Origin: JADKHC01 sp047600805
Lineage (GTDB): Bacteria; Verrucomicrobiota; Verrucomicrobiia; Opitutales; Opitutaceae
Reading direction: 5' to 3'
Assembly: GCA_047600805.1 (NCBI GenBank)
Contig: JASGKG010000001.1
Span: 2,418,001 to 2,482,000, forward strand
Length of the DNA: 64,000 bases
Of this stretch, positions 1 through 9,085 are shown piece by piece. Position 1 is the first letter of the stretch. Each line of letters starts with the position of its first letter. The notes below the pieces were generated by a model. It saw only the letters and a list, made by a program, of their open reading frames with translations. It was not told the origin of the DNA and did not search any database. Position numbers and translations under genes: made by a program.

Positions 1-171
1 GTAATCCGTGTTGATGACGGCCATCTGCAGTCGCTCGAGATTTTCCATCTTGAGGCGGTCAACGGCGTTCGAGCCAGCGCCACCGACGCCGATCAATTTG
101 ATCGCGATGCTGCGGTCCGCGAGCACTTCAGTCGTCAAAGGAAGTTCGTTAGGATTCATGTTCGATTGCAT
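1..171 (-). CDS. ftsZ: Cell division protein FtsZ, N-terminal fragment
   Basis: Tubulin-like GTPase that forms the division ring at midcell. Only the first 57 codons lie in the window; the gene runs off the left edge. After a short polar leader the translation reaches IKLIGVGGAGSNAVDRL, the first beta strand and G-box loop of FtsZ, followed by VINTD, which is diagnostic of the family. The ATG at 171 follows the ftsA stop (177-175) after three bases. A second in-frame ATG at 159 would remove four residues. Neither has a clear Shine-Dalgarno sequence. It is the last visible gene of the dcw operon. Family identity is certain; the start is not. Confidence 0.95.
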   Translation of the reverse strand, partial: MQSNMNPNELPLTTEVLADRSIAIKLIGVGGAGSNAVDRLKMENLERLQMAVINTDY

Positions 172-174
172 GGC

Positions 175-1383
175 TCAGGCATTCGCAAACAGGCGGCTAA
201 AGAACCCGGACTTGCGCCGGTTGCTCGCGGCAGACGCCTCCGCGCTGGAATTAAGTCCGAAGTAAAGAAGACCCAGAGCGGTACTGAAGCCTGGGTCACG
301 CAGATTCTCGTTAATGTATCCGGGCAGCTCTCCTAACCGCGCGGTCGTTCCAAAAACCTTCGCTGCGGCTTCGGCGATGCCGGCCATCTTTGACGTGCCG
401 CCGGTGATCACCACGCCGGCCGCCGTTCGCTCCGGCACAAACGTGATGCCGAGCTTCTTTTTCACCACTTCGAAAATTTCACCGACTCGTGCAGCGGTGA
501 TTTGCTCGATCGCTTGGCGTGGAAATTGCCGATCGCCAATTGCAAAATCGCCATTGAGCCAGACCTTGTCGCCCTTGTCGCGCGCCGTCACCGTGCCGCG
601 GCCAAAGCGCAATTTTAGTTTTTCCGCCTGACCTTCGGTTAGGCGAAGCCCAAGACTCAGATCGTTCGTTACGTGACTGCCGCCGACAGGCAACACTCCG
701 GTCGTGTAGGCGCAGCCGTCATAATAAAGTGCGTAATCGGTCGTGCCGCCACCGATGTCGATCACGAGGACACCGTTTTGCCGATCTTCCGCCGAGGTCA
801 CCATCGTGCCCGAGGCGAGGCTGGAAAGGATCAGTTCTGCAACGGGAACATTGAAGCCGCGGATGACGTGGATGTTGTCGGCAATTTTATTTTCCTGGCC
901 GTGTACTGTCCAATATCCTACCTCCAAACGCTGCCCGACCAGATGCTCAGGATCCGGCACCAAACGCCCGTCCAGACGGAAAGGACGCCGAATATTGTGA
1001 ACGACCATGCGGCCGTCCGGCAGCGCCTTGGCTTTCGCGAGACGGCAAACCGTGTCGATATCGACAGCACTGACCATGTTGTCCGCCGCCGTGACATTCA
1101 CCGAGGCCTCGTTATAAAAGCCGTCGAGATGGCCGCCGGTCTGCGCGAGGTAAACTTCGTCGATGCGCACGCCCGCGTTACTCTCAGCCGCCAGCAACGC
1201 GCTGTGCGTCGCGTCGCTTGCCGAGCGAAAGTCCATAACCGAACCTTTCAACACGCCACGCGACTGGCACTCGCCGAAGCCGATGATGCTGAGACTGCGG
1301 CCTTGCGATAGCTCGCCAATAAGTACGGTGACTTTGGAGGTGCCGATCTCAACGGCACCAATGTATTTGGTTCTAGAGCTCAC
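175..1383 (-). CDS. ftsA: Cell division protein FtsA
   Basis: Actin-like ATPase that anchors FtsZ filaments to the inner membrane. The 402-residue product opens with KYIGAVEIGTSKVTVLIGE, the phosphate-1 loop region of FtsA, and has VIDIGGGTTDYAL at about residues 208-220 (phosphate-2 loop). It ends in a basic amphipathic stretch, RRKSGFFSRLFANA, which fits the C-terminal membrane-targeting helix. I place the start at the GTG at 1383, which overlaps the end of ftsQ. The frame stays open for another 42 codons upstream, but those only shadow ftsQ and are not FtsA-like. The length is slightly under the usual 410-420 residues. Confidence 0.95.
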   Translation of the reverse strand: MSSRTKYIGAVEIGTSKVTVLIGELSQGRSLSIIGFGECQSRGVLKGSVMDFRSASDATHSALLAAESNAGVRIDEVYLAQTGGHLDGFYNEASVNVTAADNMVSAVDIDTVCRLAKAKALPDGRMVVHNIRRPFRLDGRLVPDPEHLVGQRLEVGYWTVHGQENKIADNIHVIRGFNVPVAELILSSLASGTMVTSAEDRQNGVLVIDIGGGTTDYALYYDGCAYTTGVLPVGGSHVTNDLSLGLRLTEGQAEKLKLRFGRGTVTARDKGDKVWLNGDFAIGDRQFPRQAIEQITAARVGEIFEVVKKKLGITFVPERTAAGVVITGGTSKMAGIAEAAAKVFGTTARLGELPGYINENLRDPGFSTALGLLYFGLNSSAEASAASNRRKSGFFSRLFANA

Positions 1384-2410
1384 GAGAGGGGAAAAATACT
1401 TGGGTGATGGAAGGACGTTGCGGAGGCGAACGTGGCGCTGGCACACGCGTGGCGGGCCGCATGGAAGAGGATCTGGAATCGCTCGATGCTGGGAGCACGG
1501 GCGTTTCAAAAACCACCGGAACCTGAGCGCCGCCTTGAGCGCTGCTGATCGCGAGATTCACTGACTTCGCCGGATGATCGGGCCCGAGTTGCCCCTTTTC
1601 GATCACCAGATCCAGCCTCGCGAGTTGCTTAAAGAAGTCCTCTTCGCGTGTGCCGAAAACGATCTCTTTGATTTCAGGCGATTGCACGATGATGAAGCCG
1701 TCTGAATCGTAGCGTTTCAGGGAAAGGATTTTCCAGTTGCGGAAAAGATCGGGCACGTTCGCGTGAGCCGTGCTGAGCAGATCCGCCACTTTGTCCATTC
1801 CTTCAAGCGGCAGAAACTGTCCACGCATGCGTTTCAAATTAACGTCCGCCAGATACGGCAGAGCATCCAAAATACCCGCGTCGTAACAGACGCCGTCGTA
1901 AATCACACCGTCACGAGCCACCAAAAAATCTTTCGCGAGCGCGTCTCCGACTTGGGCGTGAACGCGCGCGACAGGCCAGCGCTCTTCCAGCATCACAATC
2001 AGCGTGGCGGGAAACTTGCGGGTCAAAACCGCGTTGCGAATCTGTCCGGTCTCGAGCAGGCGAGACTGAAGCGCCTTCAAATCGAGATCCATTAGTCCCG
2101 CATTTTTCGGCAACGAGAGCACCCGTGTCACCCAAGCAGTGTCGAGCACGCCGTCCGTGCGGGTATCAATTGTTTTCACCGGTTCGCTTTTCACCGGCGA
2201 TTTGATCGCCATGGGATTTTTGCCCCACGACTGCATCAATTCATAACCGCCCCACCCCGCCAAGCCCAAGGCGAACAGGGCCGCAATGCTCTTGATCGTG
2301 GCCACAATCAAACGCTTGCGCCCTTCAGGCGACATCGCCTTCGGCGCGATCGTCTGTTGGATGTCGCGCCAGGTTCGGGTCGTGGAATTTGTGGTGACGA
2401 GCGTACTCAT
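1373..2410 (-). CDS. ftsQ: Cell division protein FtsQ (POTRA domain)
   Basis: Bitopic divisome protein linking the cytoplasmic ring to septal peptidoglycan synthesis. The 345-residue product has a cytoplasmic N-terminus, one transmembrane segment at about residues 34-55 (LIVATIKSIAALFALGLAGW), then a region compatible with a POTRA domain (LPKNAGLMDLDLKALQSRL, about 95-115) and the FtsQ domain with EERWPVARVHA. The C-terminus is rich in Ser, Pro and Arg. The ATG at 2410 overlaps the ddl stop as ATGA, and the 3' end overlaps ftsA by 11 bases, so the three genes look translationally coupled. FtsQ diverges quickly, so position between ddl and ftsA is a large part of the evidence. Confidence 0.88.
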   Translation of the reverse strand: MSTLVTTNSTTRTWRDIQQTIAPKAMSPEGRKRLIVATIKSIAALFALGLAGWGGYELMQSWGKNPMAIKSPVKSEPVKTIDTRTDGVLDTAWVTRVLSLPKNAGLMDLDLKALQSRLLETGQIRNAVLTRKFPATLIVMLEERWPVARVHAQVGDALAKDFLVARDGVIYDGVCYDAGILDALPYLADVNLKRMRGQFLPLEGMDKVADLLSTAHANVPDLFRNWKILSLKRYDSDGFIIVQSPEIKEIVFGTREEDFFKQLARLDLVIEKGQLGPDHPAKSVNLAISSAQGGAQVPVVFETPVLPASSDSRSSSMRPATRVPAPRSPPQRPSITQVFFPSREL

Positions 2411-3342
2411 GCTGGCTGCAAAGCCTTTGAAGCACTAAAACGTTTCAACGCGGGAGAAACCAATTCGCGGACCAGAGCGGAAAAATCCAGTCCGATGCAT
2501 TTCGCGCTCATCGGCAGCAGGCTGGTTTCTTTCATGCCGGGCAGCGTGTTAATTTCGAGTAAAAACAGTCCGTCCTTTTCAGAAAAAATAAAATCCACGC
2601 GCGCGTAATCGCGACACTTGCACGCTGCAAACGCCGCTTCAGCCGCTGCGTGCACCTGCGCAGTGTGAACCGCCGTGAGCGGCGCCGGCGCAAAATACTC
2701 CGTCATGCCTTTCGTGTACTTGCTGGTGTAATCGTACACGCCCGACTTCGGACGAATCTCCACTACGCCCATCGCACGACCGTTCAGCACGCCGACCGAA
2801 AGTTCGCGGCCAAAAATGCGTTGCTCGATAATCCAGTTACCCGTGCTCACGGACGTCAGCGCTCTCTCCATCTCGCCGCGACCAGCGATAATGTGCAGAC
2901 CGACGCTGCTCCCTTGGTCGGTCGGCTTCAGCACGACTTGCTCGCCCAACGCAGCGAGCACCTGATCGGGCGACGGTTTTTTGTTCGCCGCAAAAACAAT
3001 GTCCTTCGCGCCGCCCACGCCTCGTGCTGCCGCTGCGCGCTTAGTCAGAACTTTGTCCATGGTGAGCGCGCTCGCGGCCGCGTCACAACCCGCATAATGA
3101 ACACCCGCGGCGTCCAACAGACGCTGCATGCCGCCATCTTCGCCAAACGTGCCATGTAGTGTCGAAAAGACTACATGACGCGCAGGATCGATTTCGGCAG
3201 GCACCTTCTCGGACGTTATGTCGAAAAAGCGCGTTGGGAAATGCCGAGCCAACGCTTGGGCACAAGCTGCGCCGGAGCCTAGAGAAACTTCGCGTTCTGC
3301 GGAAACACCGCCCGCAAATACAGCAATGATCGGTTCACTCAT
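2407..3342 (-). CDS. ddl: D-alanine--D-alanine ligase
   Basis: ATP-grasp enzyme that joins two D-alanines for the peptidoglycan stem peptide in the cytoplasm. The 311-residue product has the N-terminal FAGGVSAEREVSLGSG motif, FSTLHGTFGEDGGMQ (substrate-binding loop), VVLKPTDQGSSVG (ATP-grasp lysine strand), and near the C-terminus RVDFIF and LLEINTLPGMKETSL with the Mg-binding Glu and Asn. The ATG at 3342 overlaps the murC-murB stop as ATGA. An upstream in-frame ATG at 3357 would add five residues (MERCV) and is less likely. It is coupled to ftsQ downstream by another ATGA overlap. Confidence 0.96.
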   Translation of the reverse strand: MSEPIIAVFAGGVSAEREVSLGSGAACAQALARHFPTRFFDITSEKVPAEIDPARHVVFSTLHGTFGEDGGMQRLLDAAGVHYAGCDAAASALTMDKVLTKRAAAARGVGGAKDIVFAANKKPSPDQVLAALGEQVVLKPTDQGSSVGLHIIAGRGEMERALTSVSTGNWIIEQRIFGRELSVGVLNGRAMGVVEIRPKSGVYDYTSKYTKGMTEYFAPAPLTAVHTAQVHAAAEAAFAACKCRDYARVDFIFSEKDGLFLLEINTLPGMKETSLLPMSAKCIGLDFSALVRELVSPALKRFSASKALQPA

Positions 3343-5675
3343 AACACATCTTTCCATTCTTTTCCGTAAAGCAGCACCTCGGGCTCCAACCGGATCCCTT
3401 TGGCCTGCTCCACGCGGGCACGAACGCGACGCATCAGTTCAATGATATCCGAACTGGTCGCGTTCCCGCGGTTAACGATGAAATTGGCGTGGACCCTCGA
3501 CACTTCGGCGCCCCCCACCCGCTCGCCTTTCAAACCCAGCTCGTCGATGAGGCGCCCGGCAGAATCACCCTGCGGGTTTTTGAAAACGCAACCTGCGCTC
3601 GGCTCACGTGGCTGAGTTTTCTGACGTTTATCTCGATAAACATCGATCTGACGCGCAATGGCGTCGCTGGTCGCGGGCGCCGCGTGGGTGATAAGCGCCC
3701 CAAGGGCAATCGCATCCTCCAGTTCGGCGCAATGGCGGTATGCCACATGAAGGTCGGCCTTTTTCACGATGCGAATCTCACCGTCCCGCGTCATCAGCTG
3801 GACTTCCTCAACTATATCATAGATCCAGCCACCCATCGCACCGGCATTCATGCGCAACGCGCCACCGACGTTCCCAGGGATGCCTTCCAAGAACTCAAAG
3901 CCGGAAAGCCCGGCCTTGGCCGCAAGACCGCAGAGATTTTTAAGCCGCAAACCAGCACCCACCCACAACCGGCCGCTGCCCATCATCTGAAAGGTCTGCC
4001 AGGCCGGATGAGTCAACGAAATCACCAGGCCTTCGACACCTTCGTCAGGCACGATCAAATTCGAACCACGCCCTAGGACGAAAACCGGTATCGAGCGGGT
4101 CTTCGCCTCGCGCAGCAGCGCAGAAAGATCCTCGGGCGAGGCCGGCTCGGCATAAATCCGCGCTGCGCCACCCACCCGCATCGTGGTTTTTTCGGCGAGA
4201 ATTTCCTCGCGTTTGATTTTCGTGGCCGCCGAAACGCGCGCACGCAGCATTTCAGCTTTTGCGTCCCAACGTTTCATTTCGCGGACCTGTTCCGCCACGA
4301 GTTCCAGCCATTCACGCGCCTGCTGGTCGATGTCGCCGGCGCCCACAAATGCAACGAGATCGCCGGTTTTGATATCGGTTTTCAGCCCGTCGAACATGAA
4401 CTGGCCGTGCCCTGGGTAATACGCAACGGGCAGCGCCGGTGCATTGCGCCGGAGCTCCGCGTAAAGATCTGCCGTCGTGCCGCCTTCGACGATCGCTTCA
4501 CCAGCTGAATAAACATCCAACAGGTACAAACGATCTGCTTGCGCCAACGCTGCCGCAAACTCCGTCTTAAATTGCGCCGTGCGACTGAACCGGTGCGGTT
4601 GAAAGACGACCAGCAAGCGTGATTTCGCCCGGCGACGCAGACTCCCGAGAAGCGCGCGGATTTCGGCCGGATGATGCGCGTAATCTTCGATTACAGTGAG
4701 ATCGGCTGTCGTGTACAAAACCGACTGTCTCCGCCGCACACCTGGATATTGCGCGAGCAGGCCCTCGGAAAGCTCGACGCCCATCAGATGCGCCGCCGCG
4801 AGCGCAGCCGTGGCATTGCTCACATTAAAATCACCTTGCGCCCGAACACTCGCCTGTGGAAGGGGGAAACGCCCGGCCAGATTCAGCTTCTGCGAACCGT
4901 CACCTTCGCTCGCCACACTGGAGCGGTACTCGCCGCTTCGCCCGAAAGTAAGAACCGCCGGGCCACCGCCCAACTGAGCTGTCGCCCGCGCCGAAAGCGC
5001 ACAGGCGTCACTCACAAAAACGGCCTGCTTCGTTCGCCTGAACAGCGCGACGAACGTCGCCTCCAGATCGGCCAACTTGCGATAATGGTCCGGATGATCC
5101 CAGTCGAGATTCACCGCGACGGTGATCTCGGGCGAAAACCGCTCGATGGTCCCATCGCTTTCGTCGATTTCGGCGACCACCCACTCGTTAGATCCTAAGC
5201 GAGCTGGCGCCACAGCCTCATCATTAAACAAGCCGCCCAAAACGTAGCTCGCAGGAAAATTCGCCCGACGCAACGCCGTGATGATCATCGCACATGTCGT
5301 GGTTTTTCCGTGAGAGCCACACACCGCGACAAGTTTCTTTTCCCGCACGACTTCAGCCAGGAGTTCGCCGCGCCGCACGAGGGAAATCTGCCGCGTCCGC
5401 GCCGCGACATAAGCAGGATGATGAGCCGAGATCGCTGACGAACAAACCACCAAGTCACAAACTTCCGGAAGACCACCCGGGGGCGTCAGCACGATACGCT
5501 CGCGCTCGAGCTGTTGCTTCATCGCATCCGTCATGCCGTCGTCTTCGCCACTCACGCGGAAGCCTAATTGCGAGAGATAAATGGCGAGCGGCCCCATCCC
5601 CATGCCCCCAATGCCGACACAGTGGATGGCAGCGACGTCGCGAGAGAAAATTTTCGGTAAGGGCAAGCGTCTCAT
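3339..5675 (-). CDS. murC-murB: Fused UDP-MurNAc--L-alanine ligase / UDP-enolpyruvyl-GlcNAc reductase (MurC-MurB)
   Basis: One 778-residue polypeptide carries two steps of precursor synthesis. Residues 1 to about 460 are MurC: a Rossmann-like start (HCVGIGGMGMGPLA), P-loop GSHGKTTT at about 120-127, then IDESDGTI and EDYAHHPAEI. Residues about 480-778 are MurB: FAD-binding MRVGGAA, GRGSNL, EGIPGNVGGALRMNAGA near 600, and SAGCVFKNP near 696, where Cys occupies the place of the usual proton-donating Ser. The reading frame is continuous through the junction, so the fusion is real in this sequence. MurB/MurC fusions are known from Verrucomicrobium. Product and substrate of successive reactions sit on one chain, in the order C then B. 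Confidence 0.96.
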   Translation of the reverse strand: MRRLPLPKIFSRDVAAIHCVGIGGMGMGPLAIYLSQLGFRVSGEDDGMTDAMKQQLERERIVLTPPGGLPEVCDLVVCSSAISAHHPAYVAARTRQISLVRRGELLAEVVREKKLVAVCGSHGKTTTCAMIITALRRANFPASYVLGGLFNDEAVAPARLGSNEWVVAEIDESDGTIERFSPEITVAVNLDWDHPDHYRKLADLEATFVALFRRTKQAVFVSDACALSARATAQLGGGPAVLTFGRSGEYRSSVASEGDGSQKLNLAGRFPLPQASVRAQGDFNVSNATAALAAAHLMGVELSEGLLAQYPGVRRRQSVLYTTADLTVIEDYAHHPAEIRALLGSLRRRAKSRLLVVFQPHRFSRTAQFKTEFAAALAQADRLYLLDVYSAGEAIVEGGTTADLYAELRRNAPALPVAYYPGHGQFMFDGLKTDIKTGDLVAFVGAGDIDQQAREWLELVAEQVREMKRWDAKAEMLRARVSAATKIKREEILAEKTTMRVGGAARIYAEPASPEDLSALLREAKTRSIPVFVLGRGSNLIVPDEGVEGLVISLTHPAWQTFQMMGSGRLWVGAGLRLKNLCGLAAKAGLSGFEFLEGIPGNVGGALRMNAGAMGGWIYDIVEEVQLMTRDGEIRIVKKADLHVAYRHCAELEDAIALGALITHAAPATSDAIARQIDVYRDKRQKTQPREPSAGCVFKNPQGDSAGRLIDELGLKGERVGGAEVSRVHANFIVNRGNATSSDIIELMRRVRARVEQAKGIRLEPEVLLYGKEWKDVL

Positions 5676-5679
5676 GGTT

Positions 5680-6804
5680 TCAGGCGAGATTGGGCCGAGC
5701 AGCTACAGACGCAGCGGCATCGCTTGAGAGCTCTTCAAGGTCGTTTAGCATGTCATCGATCACGTTGGCGCGATCCATGCGTTGAAGGTTCGTCCTAAAC
5801 TTACGCAAGAGCCAGTCGTTGAAAATCACGTCCCGAACTTCGACGGTGAGGTCAGCGATATGCTCCTGGGCGATAACCATGCCGCCGCCTTGCATTTCAA
5901 AATAACGCGCATTCGCCCACTGATGATTGTCCGCCGCAAACGGGTAAGGAATGAGGATAGCCGGCGTAGTGCAGCGAATGAGTTCGGCAATCGTTCCCGC
6001 TCCGGCGCGGGAAATAACTAAGTCGGATGCGGACAAGAGCGCGCCCATGCGATCGCAAAAGGGAATAAACTGCGCTTTGACGATTTCACCGTTTCGGGTG
6101 CGAAACTCACGGGTTTCGGGTTCACGTTTGCCGAGGCCGGTCACGCAGCAAACCTGGATGCCTTCGAGCGAGAGCTGCGCAGCCTTTTCATAGGCCCACT
6201 CGTTCAACGAAGTGGCACCCTGGCTTCCGCCAAGGACCGTGAGCACGTGAAAACGCGGGTCCAACCCAAACGATTCTCGCGAAGCATCTCGTGGCTCGCG
6301 CACAATTTCTTTTCGCACAGGCAAGCCCATGTGGCGGATCGCCGTCGCACGCACATCTCGAAGCTGTATGCCGGGCGGCAGGTACACGCGCCGCGCCAAT
6401 CGGCCGAGCAGGCGAATAGCCCGACCCGGCACGCGATTCGCTTCGTGAAGAACCACCGGCACGTTGAAGAGCGCTCCGGCTAAAATGACACTCGCTGTGG
6501 TGAATCCGCCAAATCCAATGATCCCGTCGGGTCGTTGCTTGCGGACCAAGTTGATCCCGAAAACAAAGGCCGACGTCTGCTTGATTACGAACCGTGCAAA
6601 ACCGACAGGATTCAGCGAAAAAGGAGCACCCGGGATACGCAGGAATTTGAGGTGCGAGTACTTCTCTATCAGGCGCGCATCCACTTTCTTGTTACTGATC
6701 AAAAGTGTCGCCTCATAGCCGCGCGCGACCAACGCCTCACCGAGAGCGATGCCTGGTGAAAGATGACCGCCAGTTCCGCCACACGAAATAAGGAACCGTT
6801 TCAT
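5680..6804 (-). CDS. murG: UDP-GlcNAc--undecaprenyl-PP-MurNAc-pentapeptide GlcNAc transferase
   Basis: Peripheral inner-membrane glycosyltransferase (GT28) that turns lipid I into lipid II. The 374-residue product begins with SCGGTGGHLSPGIALGEAL, the first G-loop of MurG, and contains GFGGFTTASVILAG, LHEANRVPGRA, and the C-terminal donor-binding part VLGGSQGATSLN, SRAGAGTIAEL and LIPYPFAADNHQ. The length is normal. The ATG directly abuts the ftsW stop (no gap), and the gene is followed by murC-murB after four bases. Identity is secure. Confidence 0.97.
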   Translation of the reverse strand: MKRFLISCGGTGGHLSPGIALGEALVARGYEATLLISNKKVDARLIEKYSHLKFLRIPGAPFSLNPVGFARFVIKQTSAFVFGINLVRKQRPDGIIGFGGFTTASVILAGALFNVPVVLHEANRVPGRAIRLLGRLARRVYLPPGIQLRDVRATAIRHMGLPVRKEIVREPRDASRESFGLDPRFHVLTVLGGSQGATSLNEWAYEKAAQLSLEGIQVCCVTGLGKREPETREFRTRNGEIVKAQFIPFCDRMGALLSASDLVISRAGAGTIAELIRCTTPAILIPYPFAADNHQWANARYFEMQGGGMVIAQEHIADLTVEVRDVIFNDWLLRKFRTNLQRMDRANVIDDMLNDLEELSSDAAASVAARPNLA

Positions 6805-7965
6805 TCAGGTGACCTCCTGCATTTTGCGCCCGCTCCTCGCGAGTGGTGAACGCGGCCACGAGCGCTGGGTATTGACGAGTATTCCGACAATCAACCCCAT
6901 CAACAACAAATTCGAAAGGCCCGCGCTGATGAACGGAAGCGACATGCCCTTCGTCGGAAAAATTCCCGTAACGACTCCGAGATTCACGATCGCTTGCATG
7001 CACATCAGCAGTAAACAACCGGTCGCCAGAAGGAATTGAAAGAGGTTCGGTGCTCGACGCAGGTGCACGAGGCCGGCGGTGAAGATGATTGTCATCAAAA
7101 CGACGACCGTGAGTGTTCCGTACAGCCCGAGCTCTTCGCCCACGACGGAGAAAATGAAGTCCGTGTGCGCTTCCGGAAGGTAATTGATCTGTTGTCTCCC
7201 TTGGCCGAGCCCGACTCCCTCCACCCCGCCCACCGCAAACGCTGCGAGCGATTGGTAGAGCTGATACGTGCCGGAGCTCTTGTTGCCCTCAACATCGAGA
7301 AATGCCACAAACCGCCGAAGTCGATTGGGATTGTGGATCACCAAAATCGCAAAACTAACCGCCGCCATGCCGATCGTCGGCAGGATATATCTCCAATGCG
7401 CCCCGGCGAGAAACAGGAGAATGACACCGATCGCAACAGTGAGCGCGGCGGTTCCAAAGTCCGGTTCAAGAACGATCAGCCCTGCAAAACCACCGACGAT
7501 CGCCAACGGATACAGGTAGCCGCGCTTAAATTCGCCGATCCTCGTCTGGTTGATCGCCAAGTAGTGCGCGAGGCAGAATACCATCGCGAGCTTTGCAAAC
7601 TCGGCGACCTGCAAACGAAGCGCACCGTATCCAAGCCAGCGTTTACTGCCATTCACATAAATACCGAGAGGAGACAAAACCAAAGCCAATAAAACCAACA
7701 ACACACCTCCAATGATCCACGCGTGCCGCCGCATCGATTCGAGGTCGACGCGGCTGGCGATGAAAGCGAGCGCAGTCGCGAGCCCAACCCCCACCAACTG
7801 TTTGTTCAAGTAATAGTACGGCCCCTGCCTAAAGGACGCACTTGCACTGAACAAAATGGTGAGGCCCAGGATCGTGAGCCCGATCACGCAGACGACAATC
7901 ATCGCAACCGGACTAAACGGAAATCGGCTGCGCGGCTCCTCCTGTGCGAGCGTGATGGCGGTCAT
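6805..7965 (-). CDS. ftsW: Peptidoglycan glycosyltransferase FtsW
   Basis: SEDS-family polymerase of septal peptidoglycan, working with the transpeptidase FtsI. The 386-residue product is hydrophobic throughout, with about nine or ten membrane segments. It has the SEDS signatures KRWLGYGALRLQVAEFAKL, LEPDFGTAALTV (with the catalytic-type Asp), EAHTDFIFSVVGEELGL and MSLPFISAGLSNLLLMG near the C-terminus. The position between the LysM gene and murG matches other dcw clusters, where ftsW precedes murG. The start ATG leaves a 27-bp gap after the LysM gene. Confidence 0.96.
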   Translation of the reverse strand: MTAITLAQEEPRSRFPFSPVAMIVVCVIGLTILGLTILFSASASFRQGPYYYLNKQLVGVGLATALAFIASRVDLESMRRHAWIIGGVLLVLLALVLSPLGIYVNGSKRWLGYGALRLQVAEFAKLAMVFCLAHYLAINQTRIGEFKRGYLYPLAIVGGFAGLIVLEPDFGTAALTVAIGVILLFLAGAHWRYILPTIGMAAVSFAILVIHNPNRLRRFVAFLDVEGNKSSGTYQLYQSLAAFAVGGVEGVGLGQGRQQINYLPEAHTDFIFSVVGEELGLYGTLTVVVLMTIIFTAGLVHLRRAPNLFQFLLATGCLLLMCMQAIVNLGVVTGIFPTKGMSLPFISAGLSNLLLMGLIVGILVNTQRSWPRSPLARSGRKMQEVT

Positions 7966-7992
7966 CAGCGTGTACGGAGAGATTGGTTATTG

Positions 7993-9048
7993 TTATTGTG
8001 CAGGTGAAACCGGCCCGGACTCATCCACCTTCACCGTCGGAGGTGTCGTGGTTTCGCCAGCCGGCGCCACCGGGTTAGCTTCCGGAGCGGGAGCGACTGG
8101 TGATTCGCTCGGTGCAACTGGAGCGACAGGTGCTGGTTCGGCAGCCGGCGCCGGTGCAGCGGGCTCAGGAGTTTTCACACCTGGAATTACCAACTTCTGA
8201 CCGACCCGAATACTGGCCGGATTTGTGATATTGTTCGCGGTCGCGATTTCCCTCTGCGGCACGCCGTACTTGCGGGAAATCTGCTGCAGCCCTTCGCCGG
8301 GTTTCACCACGTGTTCAATGCTGCCCGCTGGCGGAGTGACCGAGGCCGCAGAAATGACCGGAGCGGCCGGTGCGCTGGCCGCCGCGGCGGCATTGCTCTT
8401 TCCTGACGCAGGAAGAACCAATGATTGGCCCACGCGGACGACATCATTTTTCAACTCAGGGTTCAGGGCGCGGAGCTCCGCCGCCGTTGTGCTGTTGCGA
8501 CGAGCGATCGAGCCCAAGCTGTCGCCAGACTTGACCGTGTAAGTGCGAGTGCCAGCGGGACCGTTTTTCGCTGCTTTGCTCGGGATGATCAGTTTGTGGC
8601 CGACCTTGAGCGGAGAGTCAGGCTTCAGACTGTTCGCCTTGGCAAGGTCATCGACACCAATGCCAAATTTCTTGGCAACCTTCCACAGGCTGTCGTTCGA
8701 CTGGATCTTGTAGGTACTGGCTGGTGTGACACCGCTCACGTCGCCGCTCTGCAGGATGCTCGCTTCCGAGGAGCCTGGGCGAGTTGGGTTGTACCGCTGG
8801 GTATTGAACGAAACGGTCGGCGAGCCACCCGCGTTGGTCGTGTCTGACACAGCAGTCGGTGCGACATCTCCGGAGGACGTGCCTGCACCAGGGAAGCTGA
8901 CGGTAGCAGGCGCCGCCCCGGTTTCAGCGGTGGGAGTTTGCGGCGTCGAGGGGCGCGACGTGGTGCGACACCCCGGAATTGCAAAAACAAACATAAACAA
9001 GGCAGCGTGGGCGGCCACGACGATGCCGAGTATCTTGAGGATTTTCAT
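7993..9048 (-). CDS. LysM-repeat lipoprotein in the dcw cluster
   Basis: A 351-residue secreted protein. A lipoprotein signal peptide ends in FAIPGC (Cys27). Three LysM domains follow at about residues 112-157, 170-213 and 247-290 (recognisable by YKIQSNDSLWKVAKKFG, YTVKSGDSLGSIARRN and VVKPGEGLQQISRKYG), then a Pro/Ala/Glu-rich tail of about 60 residues. LysM domains bind the glycan chains of peptidoglycan. No catalytic domain (peptidase or amidase) is visible, so this is a wall-binding lipoprotein rather than a hydrolase. It sits between murD and ftsW in the same direction, which suggests a role in septal wall synthesis or envelope constriction. That role is inferred from position only. Confidence 0.9.
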   Translation of the reverse strand: MKILKILGIVVAAHAALFMFVFAIPGCRTTSRPSTPQTPTAETGAAPATVSFPGAGTSSGDVAPTAVSDTTNAGGSPTVSFNTQRYNPTRPGSSEASILQSGDVSGVTPASTYKIQSNDSLWKVAKKFGIGVDDLAKANSLKPDSPLKVGHKLIIPSKAAKNGPAGTRTYTVKSGDSLGSIARRNSTTAAELRALNPELKNDVVRVGQSLVLPASGKSNAAAAASAPAAPVISAASVTPPAGSIEHVVKPGEGLQQISRKYGVPQREIATANNITNPASIRVGQKLVIPGVKTPEPAAPAPAAEPAPVAPVAPSESPVAPAPEANPVAPAGETTTPPTVKVDESGPVSPAQ

Positions 9049-9085
9049 AGGCAGGTTTGGGTTAAAATTAGAAGATAGTAAAAGG

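Noticed and set aside
1384..1509. Longer FtsA with 42 extra N-terminal residues
   Set aside because: The extension overlaps ftsQ, is Arg/Pro-rich, and lies before the GTG that fits the FtsA start.
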